Assembly: GCF_005239225.2 (NCBI RefSeq)
Contig: NC_133286.1
Location: 18,118,572-18,182,571, forward strand
DNA from: Populus alba
Lineage: Eukaryota; Streptophyta; Magnoliopsida; Malpighiales; Salicaceae
Length of the DNA stretch: 64,000 bases
Direction of reading: 5' to 3'
Below the pieces are notes generated by a model that saw only the letters and a list, made by a program, of their open reading frames with translations, did not search any database and was not told the DNA's origin. Of the stretch, positions 23,870 to 34,480 are shown in pieces; position 1 is the first letter of the stretch; every line of letters starts with the position of its first letter. The position numbers and the translations under genes are program-made.

Positions 23870-24740
23870 CTCATGGAATAATGTTGCATGACAATATAAA
23901 TTATATTTTGAATTCTTACAAGGATGTTTGGGAATGCTTTTTAAAAACGTTTTTAAAAAAATTTGAAAATTTTTTATTTTATTTTTTGTTTTGAATTAAT
24001 ATATTTTTGATGTTTTCAAATCATTTTGATGTGCTGATCTCAAAAATAATTTTTAAAAAATAAAAAAAATATTATTGGCATGCTTTTCTAAGTGAAAAAC
24101 ACTTTAAAAAGCAACAACAACCACACTCCCAAATACGTATTAATAATTTTAAGTTTTTGAGTATTAAAACATTGTTAATTAAGTGATTATGAGTTTAAAT
24201 TCCACCATCCTAATTCTAATTAATAAAAATTAAATATTAGATAATATGAACATATGTAAGTTTCAAGTCCAAAAGATAAAAATTAAACATTAGATAATGT
24301 TGATCATTCATATTCTAATTAATAAAAATGAAGCACTAATTAGTGTAGGCATATGTAAATTTTAAAATTAAAGAACTAAAAATTAAGCATTAGGTAGTGT
24401 ATACCACCTCCTTTCTAATTAATAAAAATTAAGCATTACATAATATAAATAGATGTAAGTTTCAAGTTCAAAGAACTTGAAAGATTGTATTATAAAATAA
24501 TATAAATTAAATTATATCTCTTTTAAGTGCTTAGGGTGTGTGTTAGAAAATAATATAAATTATATCTTGAGACCTCACCTAACAACTTAAGTTTCAGAGT
24601 TTTTTACTTGAGAGTGTGAATAAAGAATAATATAAATCAAATCATATCTCTTTTAAGATGAGATAATTCTTTAATATATGGTATCTCAAAAGATTTTTGT
24701 TTAAAATGGTGTATTAAAAAATAATATAAACCAATTAAGA
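23870..24740 (+). mobile_element. TRIM-family fragments inserted in the U-box pseudogene
   Basis: Motifs of the TRIM at 8222-8512 recur: AATATAAATTATATTTTG near 23894, AAGTGATTATGAGTTTAAAT near 24181, and GTGTGTTAGAAAATAATATA near 24537 followed by GACCTCACCTAACAACTTAAG. Between them a ~110-base unit containing TAATAAAAATTAAGCATTA repeats about four times. A MITE at 23926-24134 splits the first LTR-like piece. Limits are approximate. Confidence 0.65.
23926..24134 (+). repeat. MITE-like dispersed repeat, copy 2 (best preserved)
   Basis: It begins GTTTGGGAATG and ends CACTCCCAAA, forming ~10-bp terminal inverted repeats around an AT-rich 209-bp body with no coding frame. Related copies lie near 16773, 24868 (partial), 30345 (reverse) and 37435. 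Confidence 0.7.
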
Positions 24741-24867
24741 TTTTAGATTATAAATGTTATTTTATCAATATGTCTCTTTAAAAAAAAGATAACAAAAAGA
24801 AAATAACTTGGATGAAATGAGCAACAAATGATTGAAAATATCCAGCTTTTGCCGTCTTGATTACAGG

Positions 24868-25010
24868 GGTGTTTGAGAATATAATAATTATTTTTAAAAA
24901 AATTTCTTTGTTTAAAAATATATTAAAAAAAATTTTAATTTATTTTTAACATTAATAGATTAAAACAATTCAAAAATACTAAAAAATAATTTTTTTAAAA
25001 AACATTTGAA
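24868..25010 (+). repeat. MITE-like dispersed repeat, truncated copy
   Basis: It starts GGGGTGTTTGAGAATATAAT and shows the family's AT-rich core, but stops at the broken ARM exon near 25010. Confidence 0.5.
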
Positions 25011-25125
25011 GGATGTGTTGGAAGAAAGATTCTTCAACATGCGTTGGGCTTTCTGCGAGACATCTGGGTTGTCATTATGGAGCAAAGAAACCAAAAGAGG
25101 ATCTGCAATCTTTGGTTTTCCCCAT

Positions 25126-25303
25126 TTCCTCTCTAAGAGCTTTCTGTTTTGGACAACCGCAACAAAACTGCCATAGCATCTGGTCCTTTTTCACCTCTGC
25201 AAATCAGCTTAACATTCCTCTCTAAGAGCTTTCTGTTTTGGACAACCGCAACAAAACTGCCATAGCATCTGGTCCTTTTTCACCTCTGCAAATCAGCTTA
25301 ACA
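25126..25303 (-). repeat. Exact 89-bp tandem duplication in the U-box pseudogene
   Basis: 25126-25214 and 25215-25303 read the same base for base, starting TTCCTCTCTAAGAGC and ending CAGCTTAACA. The unit is not a multiple of three, so the ARM frame is lost. Confidence 0.95.
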
Positions 25304-25790
25304 ATGCGCCGACCCGCACCTGCTCTTACTATGGCTTCCTTCAATTCCACATAACAAGAGTTTACAAAGATACTCAACAGGTCAAAGTTGAAACGAAAGA
25401 TAGTCAGTGTTGAAGCTTTGCGTACCTTGTGATTATCACAGTGCTTGGCTAGGCAGTAAAGACATTTCAGAGTTGCGGAGGTGTTCGGTCTCTTGTACTT
25501 TAAAAATTCCACTAATTTTGGAACGTGTCTACCCTCTGCAAATTTGACAGCATAATGGGGAATTTCCACCAGAAATTTCATGTTCTCTAAGGTCATTCTT
25601 ACTGATTCCTGAGACTGCAGCTTGAAATTTTAAGTCCATCTCTCTTTGCTTCCACTCATCTATAGACCTTCGAAGGTTAACATTTGGAATCAGCTCGAAA
25701 AATGGGAGCTCCTCTCCACAGGCTGGACAATTCCTCTCCCCTCCTTTGAAGCGGTCCTGAATTGCCTCTCTCTCAAAGCTGCGGCGGCAG

Positions 25791-26831
25791 AAAAAAAATC
25801 TGGGAAAAAAGTATTTTAATATATTTCAACTAAAAAATATTTTTGAATTGCATTACAATACAGAACATTTTTTATTTTAGAAATCAATACTTGTATATCT
25901 ACTTGTATATTATATCATTTTGTCAATTCAAATAGGAAATAATTATGTGTTGAGATTTGGTACAATTTCCATTTTAGAACCTTACTTTTTCTGTAGATTC
26001 AAGTGGGAAATGGATCGAGCTCGAGCTGCTAATAGAATATGGAAAAAGCAACTGTTTACTAAGACTGGAGGAACAGTTTATCCTATACAGCCAAAGCAGT
26101 AGGATATCAGATTCATGTAATTCACATAAAGATCCACATGTTTGGAATATAATGTAGCCACTACACTGCCTATAGTAGGAAAAATCCCTACGGTGCCTGT
26201 TGGGAGCTGTGACTTCGCTTTAATCCTTGCCCGTACTGTGTGACAGAGAGATTTGTACACATGCTTATGGAGCTTATAGGACCCTGAGCTACATGGATAG
26301 CCCAGATTGTAGAATAAAATACACAAAAGTTCGGGATGTTCAAGATCTTCTATTAATTAGTCTCCCTATCTCTTGTGTGCAGGTGGTTGACTTCATCTAC
26401 TACACAGACTCGTCTTGCATATAATGGCTGACCCTTGCTTCCTTTTTTTTTTATCTTAAATTATCCAGAAATCGTTATCATTGATTCAAAACAAATTTAG
26501 AAGAAGGTTATGTGGAGCAACAGAAGTGCAATGGACTTTATATGAAGCAAATTGTTGTACATTTACAATCCAGAAAAATGGCATACGCATTGATCAAAAG
26601 CAGTGCTCAATGGATGCGATGGGCTTCATAACAAACTGTTGCATCTCCAACTTTTCATGACATATCTAAAAACCTTTGACATTTCCACGCAAGATTACAG
26701 ACAAGAAACCTTAAATAAATAATAATAATAATAGTAACAAAAAACACCATCATCATCCCCCATAACAACCCAAAACACTGATTAATTTTATGATAGGTAG
26801 GTTTATAAATATGTGTGCGCTAGCATGGAAG
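25791..26831. other. Spacer with an exon-like fragment
   Basis: On the plus strand a pyrimidine tract ending CTGTAG at 25996 precedes a frame of 34 codons (ends GGTVYPIQPKQ, stop TAG at 26101-26103) with uneven, coding-like composition. I do not recognise the family. The remainder looks non-coding and includes the ERF 3' UTR on the minus strand. Confidence 0.35.
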
Positions 26832-27710
26832 TTAAAAGTAGTGGGTGGATGATGATCCCAAATCAAGCTCGTCTGTGACCGTGTCCGATACCGATGGCAT
26901 AATCTCAAATAACGAGCCATGCTGCCCATAGTCATTTGAATCAAAACCCAAGCTTGATCCACTAATCTCAAGCCCATTACCGTTATTTTTCTGTTCCTCT
27001 TGAAACCCAAAAAACCCTGCGTCGTTCCAGAATCCATGATCCATATCAGACCCATAGCAGCTGGAGTTGACATCAGGAGGCAAAGGTGGGAGCTCAATAT
27101 TGTCCTTGTTAGAGAAATAGATGGGCTCAGTAGCGACCCCAAAACTGCCAGCATTATTGGGCTCATAAGACCCTCCAGGGCCATCTGCAGCACCAGCTCC
27201 ACATCCTTGAACCCAACCTTCTCCACCTGTTAGCAAGTTGCTATTACTGTTACCATAAGCATAAGCATTGAAGGGGTACTGATCCTGAGAGAAGTAGAGC
27301 TTTTGGCAGTTGGTGTCGTTTTGATGAGCATGGTTTTGGGGAGGAGGAGCAAAGAGGGCTGAGATGTCATGTTGGGATTCGTCTGGTGAGATAATGGAAG
27401 TGACGGAGGAGGCAGGAGGCATGTCCGAGTAGACAAAGTTGGTGCGGGCTTTGGAGCCTCGCATGGACCTGGCTGCACGGTCATAAGCCAGGGCAGCCTC
27501 CTCAGCGGTGTCAAAAGTACCAAGCCAATGCCTCTCTTTTGTTGAAGGGTCTCTTATCTCTGCAGCGTATCTGCCCCATGGCCTTCTCCTTACCCCCAAA
27601 AACCTTACCTCATGTTGTTCTTGCTGGTTCTGGTTTTTCTGCTGCTGCTTTCTTTTGTTCTTCGAAGGAGAGGGTGTAGAGTTGGTTTTTGTTGAGTGGG
27701 TAAAATCCAT
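26832..27710 (-). CDS. AP2/ERF transcription factor, LEAFY PETIOLE-like (group VIII)
   Basis: A single-exon gene for a 292-residue nuclear DNA-binding protein. The AP2 domain spans about 37-93 ([19 protein letters not shown] through the [18 protein letters not shown] helix), with the ERF-type Ala and Asp in place. The run after it, [19 protein letters not shown], and [14 protein letters not shown] further on match Arabidopsis LEP (ERF086) more closely than ESR1/DRN, though all are relatives. The N terminus is basic and Gln-rich. Known: this group controls leaf, meristem and organ-initiation development. The start is the first ATG after an A-rich leader. A TATA-like TATATAATC lies at about 27836-27844 and a GA repeat at about 27797-27813, in the probable leader. 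No lesion is seen. Confidence 0.93.
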   Translation of the reverse strand: MDFTHSTKTNSTPSPSKNKRKQQQKNQNQQEQHEVRFLGVRRRPWGRYAAEIRDPSTKERHWLGTFDTAEEAALAYDRAARSMRGSKARTNFVYSDMPPASSVTSIISPDESQHDISALFAPPPQNHAHQNDTNCQKLYFSQDQYPFNAYAYGNSNSNLLTGGEGWVQGCGAGAADGPGGSYEPNNAGSFGVATEPIYFSNKDNIELPPLPPDVNSSCYGSDMDHGFWNDAGFFGFQEEQKNNGNGLEISGSSLGFDSNDYGQHGSLFEIMPSVSDTVTDELDLGSSSTHYF

Positions 27711-28646
27711 GATAAAAGAAAAAAAAAAAAAAAAAGGATATATAAGTTGGTTTTAGATAAGATTTTATGCTAAAATTAAAGAGAGATTCTGTGTCTAGAG
27801 AGAGAGAGAGAGAGTAGCGCTTCTCTTCTTGTGCAAGATTATATAGAAATGACGGGGAGAATAATGAATAAACTGCAGGGCTTGTTTATGGGGCGTTGCA
27901 TGTTGGCAGTATAAATAAGGATTTAGGAGAGACTGTTCTTGTGCTTGGGATAGCTACTATCCTTCCTTTTCTTTTTTAATGTAATTACCACAGATGCCCC
28001 TCGATACATACATACATACATACATACATCATGTATACTAGTGGTATCAATAACATATCTTCTGTTACCACATGATGATAATAATTGATGACTTCAATTC
28101 ATGCTTGAGAGTGGGCCCACTTATGCTTAATTGATGCATGAAATTCCTGTGATTTAATGAATCTCACCCTATCCTTGTCATCATTAATTAATTATTAATC
28201 ACTTAGTAGGCTAATCGTTTTCGATTTATCACTGGCTGTTATTGCTTATAATCGACGCTCGCCCTGTGAGCTAGTTATTTTGAAACTAAGATCAACAGAA
28301 GTTTTATGTGGATCACTTCTTAACTCGGTTGATTTTCTTCCATGAATTGTAAGTCTTATCCGGGCAGCTGGAAGCAAGAACTTTCACTTACAAACATCTC
28401 GATTTTCGATTACCAAACTGTATTTATAGTGGTTAATTATTGTCTATATGCTCTCATGTAATAATTAACATGATTTAATTTTTCTTTTGAACTCAGCAGG
28501 GTTATTTGTGACCTATCTCATGAGATTAAATACTCGACTAATAATTGATTCTTTATATACTTCTAACTCCCTTGTTAATGCAAAGCATGAGATGGGTGTT
28601 GACTGCATGCGTAGAGTGCTGAGATGTGGCGCCCATTGATCAAGAA

Positions 28647-28686
<40 letters not shown>

Positions 28687-31140
28687 CGCTGTCGATCCCT
28701 ACCCAGTGAAGCATGTAATAATGGGCATGGCTTCACGACAATCATTGGCTCCCACATTGAACAGGTACTTTTCTTGCAAGTTCATCTCCTCCTAAAGTTC
28801 CATCTGATTATTGGATTTGATTTATTTCCTTATATCATGAGTTATAATTAGCATATCTAAATAAAAGTTCGTCATACGAGGACTCCTGATCAGTGAGTGA
28901 GATTAAGGGTCTTGCTTAATTAAATCACTGATTCAGGGACTAATCATGGATGGTAATCCCAAATGACTTGTATTATTATTATTATTAAGAGCATTCATGC
29001 CTTTGAAGAAGTACTTTATTCAAAACCCTAAAAGGTTCCGATAAAGACCAAACCTGCACCATATGATTGCTCGATTCATGGAAGCAAATCAAACTATCAT
29101 TCCCATCATCATTCGATCGGTCGTGAGTGCTCATCATCCCAGCACAATTAGATTTGGTTTTTTTTTTTTTTTTTCTCTCTCTTTCGTAATTTATTACCGA
29201 CTATATATAATAAATTTTTCTGTAGTTCTGAATGATTTCATTGAAGTGTTAAAAAGGGTTGATGGTGCTGTCTTCTTGAACCTCGTGACATTAATTCTCC
29301 ACACATGAGCTAGTACAAATATATATACACCTATTAAGAAACTAGACTTTTAATTATTAGGGGTTGGATAGTAATATAAATATTTCAAAGGTTTCGTCAG
29401 CTAATTTAAACTTAAATTCTTATATTAAGATGGCTCGTTGATATATTATTAGAATTTTAATGATTATAATCAATCACACAAGTTGAATTTCACTATCTCT
29501 ATTCTTAATTTTGAGTTCTACCCAGATTTTAAACTTAAATTCTTTTTATTTAAGAGTATATATACATGTTAGAAGGATATAAAATCATCTTAAAAGCCTC
29601 GTATTGAGACAATTCTTCTGACAATTAAGTATTTAAACACATGAAATCTACTACTGTAAGTATTGTACAACAGGTTTAATTGAAGTGACAAGAACCTCCC
29701 CCTTCTCCTTCAGGTATGCCACATATATAATTTATACAAAGGTAGATAATGCACGCTGGGATAAAAGGTCATGTTACCCTATACTCTATAGTAATGCATA
29801 TGGAGCCTTTTACGTGGAACACAAAGGGAATATGATTGTCTCAGCCATGTGCATCCAAATATAATGATACCGCGTTCCATAATCCTTCTCCCACGCAGCT
29901 TTTCAAAGCTAATGACTTTGCTTTAATTAATATCTTTTTCATAATTTTATAATTTTGTGAAGGATATTGGAGGATTGGTAGATATGAACTCTCTCGGAGG
30001 CCTCCAAACGAGGGGAAGGCATGTTGGGTTGCATGTGATGAGAGGACATTTAGATTGGCTTGCTTTTTCGACCAAAACAATCACTAGGAATACCTACTTA
30101 CTATATATTAATATAAAATAGAAGAAGAAGAATTTAGCATGACTCGGCCTGATGGAATTCAAAGTTCGTATGATATTCGATTAAGAAACTCCTCGATATC
30201 AATTGTAATTGGTGCTCGTCTTCTTATAGGATTCAGTTTCTTGAAGTCAAATATTTGAGAGACCTATCTAGCTAGCACCAAAAACTAAAAAGGAAAAAAA
30301 AAGCGGACCTAGTTACCCAAATATTTATTTTTATATTCAGAGCATGTTTGGTATTATAATAGTAGGTACTTTTCAAAATATTTTTTACTTGAAAATAAAA
30401 TAAAATAAAATTTTTTAATTTTTTAAAAATTATATCAGCTCATTAAAACAATATAAAAACATAAAAAAAATAAATTAAAATTAAAATAAATTAATTAAAA
30501 TTTTCAAAAATACTATTAAAACATAAACACAAACACACAAACAAACGGTCTCGCATGCAGCAGCTATCAGTAGTTTTTCCCGTTTTTAAGGCAAGTCTTG
30601 GTCAAAATTGGAACATGAATGATCACCGAGGTGTATAGTCGTCAGATGGCATCTTTGAAAACTAGAGGCTCCGCTTCAAAGTTTTTCAAACAAAATGGAA
30701 ACTTCAGCATCCCAAGTTGAAGAGATGTGATAAACTTTAAGTCTAATCGTCACACTAAAAGAACTCATAAAACTGCTAGGTTGGCAAGATTTGTTTCCGA
30801 CTTGTTATCGAGGTCACAATAGGTCAAAAATGGACAATGACTTTTGAGGATGGCCGGAATACTTATATTGCAATCGGGCACAAAAACTTATATAAAGCTG
30901 TGTTAAGTGACCACTGTTGCATGGGGATTTGGATTGGAAAGGATTCACACCCATTGTTATGTAAATAAACATATTTTTTTTTCTGTCTTTCTTAGCATTG
31001 TTATTGTTTTACTATCTGATCTCTTTATAATTTAGTTACTATCTCTTTATGATTTTGTTAACGTTACTCCTAGGAAGTGATAACAACATTGACAAAAAGG
31101 GACAACAAGAAGTTATCTAGGCAAGTATGTGTCCGGTTAA
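27711..31140. other. ERF promoter and long AT-rich spacer
   Basis: It holds the ERF leader and promoter, an ACAT microsatellite (about 28006-28029), a poly-T run of about 31 (28650-28680), another poly-T near 29159-29174, and a reversed MITE-like copy at 30345-30545. AGCTATCAGTAGTTTTTCC near 30561 recurs near 38180. No gene is supported. Confidence 0.5.
30345..30545 (-). repeat. MITE-like dispersed repeat, reverse copy
   Basis: The same family as 23926-24134 in the opposite direction: TTTTTTACTTGAAAATAAAA near the left end, CAGCTCATTAAAACAATAT in the middle and a CAAACAAAC end. Confidence 0.5.
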
Positions 31141-31392
31141 TATGGTTGGGCCGAAAATCAACCCTATTTAGAATAAGTTTCCAAAAGGAAATTAATTTTA
31201 AAAAATTATAGGAATATATATATATACACACACACTTTATTTAGAATATACTAATCAATTGTAATTCATGATTTTAGTCTATGAATCAATATATAATTAT
31301 ATAATATCCTAGAGATATTTACTACCTTGTAATATATGTATTATTCTACTATATCAATGAATATGATTAAGGCTTCACATGATATTTTCTCA

Positions 31393-34300
31393 TGGTATTA
31401 GAGAAGAAGTCTAATATCATATGAAAATATTATAATTACTCTAAGAAGACAATATTATTTCTTTTATCAATGGAACTCAATATTTTCTCTCTTTTTTTAA
31501 TCAATGGAACTCCTTGCCCCACAACAAACCCTAGATATATAGGATGACCTAAATTTTACACCAAACACAAACCTAAAACTATGAACCTAAAACTATGAAC
31601 ATCACGCTGCCTAAATTTGTTTCAAATTGAGTAGTACTAATTATGTCCTATGATCCCAAACTATTGAGATGTATATTCATAGCAAAGACATGCAAATATT
31701 GAGGATTTTTCACAACCTAAATCAACAAACCCTAATTTTAAAAAATAAAAGAATGAAAATTTCTTTGTTAAAGAATGGCTAATCAACTTAATAGATTCTA
31801 ATCTGATTAACAATTTTATATGATTTCCTATAGTAAAATATGTGATATAGTTGTTGTAATATACATCGATGGAATTGCCACTTCTTGAGTGTATAAATTG
31901 AAAAAAATGAGTGAATTTGTAACAGCCCGACCCAACTTGCCATATATTGTCCGTTTTAGGCCTTACCGCCCTCACAGTTTTGTTCCTGGTGACACGAGCC
32001 CATTTCTGAGCTTGACACCCCAAAACGCGTATAACAAGTTGGCAACCAGCACCACTTATAAGGCCATCAACACACCCCTCACCCGCCGATGTGGGATCTT
32101 ACAATCCACCCCCCTTAAGGAGCCCGACGACCCCGTCGGCACAATCGGACAGCCAATGAGATCGGCTCTGATACCAAATGTAACGGCCCAGCCCAACTTG
32201 CCATATATTGTTTGCTTTGGGCCTTACCGCCCTTACGGTTTTGTTCTTAGTGACGCGAGCCCATTTCTGAGCCTGACGCCCCAAAACGCGTATAACAAGT
32301 TGGCAACCGTCACCACTTATAAGGCCAACAACACACCTCTCACCCGCCGATGTAGGATCTTACAGAATCAATTGAGATATGATAGTGAAACCCTAGAAAT
32401 TACTATAATAGTATGTAAAGGTTATAAAGGGAAATTGATTTTTGACGACCTAATCCTAGGATTGGTAATCATAATATTAAAAAACTCAATTCAATTTAAC
32501 AAGAGGACAAGGTTTATACCTTTTTAAATGGTTTGGATAATCGAATAGATAAAATTAAAGCTAGTATTCTTCAATTACAACCACTTTTCATGGTGGAAAA
32601 ACTGTATACACTAGTTTAGAAAAAGGACTCTCGATAGTTGTGATGTTAAGAAGTGTTATCATTAGAATGATAACTAAATGAGAAAGATATAAAGCCCAAT
32701 CACAACAACCATGATGCTTATACAATGAATGACTATTATAATTTCTCATAATAATTTTTTGGGTGATTTTTGTTTAAATAAGAAGTAGTTATATATATTT
32801 TTTCTCAAATGAGTTATCTTCACATGAGCCCAAATATATACTTGGCCTATATGCTTTACTTAATTAAAATGGTTGTATTTAAGTAGAAAAGAAGCACTTA
32901 ATATCTCTAATGATAAAAATATATCTACTATCTGTCTCCCCCAGCTTGTATAATAAAAAATAGATGCACACACTGTGAAAATCCCAAGCATACTTAGGAG
33001 ATATGTTTCATATTCCTTGGGTATTTGGATTGGTAGGGGGGTTTAAGAACTTAAAAGCAATATAAGAAAATTGGTGGATTTAGTTGAGCTATTTTTATGA
33101 ATATAAAACCTAAACACTTAGGATAAAAACTATCTTTCATGCCTATAGAAAATTCTTTAACTTTATTAATTGAGGGTCCTACTACTTTTAATGATTGTGG
33201 TGACTGTGGTTCAATTTTCCTTGTTATTAATCACAAAGACGTACAATGATTAGATAATTGATTCAGGAACAATCAACAACATAATATTTGACTCAAAAGA
33301 CTTTAGTGGCACCATCACATTAAAATGATTTCGCAATGTTAATGCCAGACCCACCCCGTTATAGAAGTTGAAACAATTATCATCTCTATCATTATTAAAT
33401 ACTTTATTTATTTCACCACTTTTAAACAAATTAATGTTTATTGGAAAGGTTATCAACAAGATACTATATTATGTACTAATATATCAAAACTTTTGTATTT
33501 TTTAAGATATTCTCACTAAGGAGATCATCGTTCATGGTACTAAAAGAGAGGGATTGTGCTAAATAGATGACATTTGTATTGATAAGAAACTAATATGCAA
33601 AACTCATCACATGTCAGGCAAAGACAAATCTAGTTATGGTATTTTTTTTTTATTTTAGAGCATCCATCATTTAGCTATTTAAAATATTTATCTCCTAGTT
33701 TGTTCTCAAATTTAAATAATCAGATTTTAAATTTGACGCATGTTTCTTAGCAAAAAATCATTAATTTCCATATCTTATAAGCTCTTATAGAAGTAATATA
33801 TTGTTTGCTTTGATTCACTTGGATGCCTGGGAACTATTATCAATCATAGTTTGTCTAATATTCATTGGTTTGTCACCTTTATGGATGGTTACACTTGCAT
33901 GACTTGACTCTATTTAATGATAAACAAAAATGAGGTATTTAGTCTTAAAGATGTTTATGTTATGTCTCACAATTAGTTTGTATTTAATACTTAAATTTTC
34001 AGGATTAATAATGGCGGATAATATTATAATCATGAATTTTGCAAACACTTCTAAACACATGATCTTCTTCATGAAATATCATTTATTAAAACACCTTAGT
34101 ATAATGGTATTTCAAGAAAGAAGAGTAGACAAATATTGAAAACAACTACTACACTTTTTATTAGAGCTTAGGTGTTATGTTATCATTGAAATAAGACAAT
34201 TGTCACAGTGGTATACCTAATTAATCGAATGTCTGTAAAGGTGTTAGATTTTCATACTCTAGCCTAGGTTTTCTTCATTTATAAAACTCTACCATCCATA

Positions 34301-34480
34301 TTAATTATTATTGCTTGGTTGTGTTGTCTTTTCATGTCCATAAAAATCAACTCATAAAACTCAATCCATGTGTTATTCATTATATTTTTAGGGGATATGG
34401 AACACATTAAAACTGATATTGTTGTTATCATACTCCTACCCGACATGTATATGTCATTATAGATGTCAGAGTTAAGTAAT
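31393..34480 (+). mobile_element. Decayed Ty1/copia retrotransposon (primer site to integrase)
   Basis: TGGTATTAGAG at 31393 is a one-base variant of the initiator tRNA-Met primer site and follows a plausible LTR end (TCA). The protease is seen as IDSG (33257-33268) followed by FDSKDF. Integrase follows at about 33840-34475, with WFVTFMDGYTCMTWLYLM, NKNEVFSL, the NNGG-Y-NHEF stretch, VYLINRMSVKVLDF and FLGDM. It ends with a degraded CYHTPTRHVYVIIDV. Many stops and shifts interrupt it. The gag/protease part is split by a TRIM at 31918-32364. Reverse transcriptase and a 3' LTR are not found downstream. Confidence 0.8.
31918..32364 (-). mobile_element. TRIM with 186-bp LTRs, 447 bp in all
   Basis: LTRs at 31918-32103 and 32179-32364 are both 186 bp, start TGTAAC and end CTTACA on the plus strand. 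The 75-bp core holds GCTCTGATACCA next to the right LTR, the reverse complement of the initiator tRNA-Met primer site, and CCCCCCTTAAG near the left LTR, the complement of a purine tract, so the element points left. Flanks GAATT and GAATC suggest a 5-bp duplication with one change. By hand count the LTRs differ at ~19 sites, nearly all transitions. It is clearly GC-richer than its surroundings. Confidence 0.9.

Larger units (their letters stand above)
22985..25790 (-). pseudogene. U-box/ARM-repeat E3 ubiquitin ligase pseudogene (PUB43/44-like)
   Basis: On the minus strand it starts inside the U-box (SFEREAIQDRF, then NCPACGEELP) after an acceptor-like CCGCCGCAG at 25781. The first exon with the rest of the U-box is absent. 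A linker (LRRSIDEWKQREMDLK) follows, then a frame change near 25600, then ARM repeats (FLVEIPHYAVKFAEG, VPKLVEFLKYKRPNTSATLK). A likely intron remains at about 25430-25340, so this is not a retrocopy. Next comes an exact 89-bp tandem duplication (25126-25303) that shifts the frame. The exon, reading HNDNPDVSQKAQRMLKNLSS, is then cut near 25010 by ~1.1 kb of TRIM/MITE sequence and resumes near 23860 (GGPRESRAWMAADLIKMQ). The frame runs on to about 22985 and lacks the normal C-terminal ARM repeats. It cannot make a working ligase. Confidence 0.86.

Noticed and set aside
24140..24480. Regularly spaced repeats resembling a CRISPR array
   Set aside because: The units are imperfect, AT-rich and derived from a TRIM interior; this is eukaryotic nuclear DNA with no cas genes.
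27000..27523. Open frames on both strands across the ERF coding region
   Set aside because: Shadow frames of the LEP-like ERF; the AP2 domain fixes the true frame.
31889..32527. 212-codon plus-strand frame with two similar halves
   Set aside because: The halves are the two LTRs of the TRIM at 31918-32364; the internal repeat is a consequence of the LTRs, not a protein repeat.
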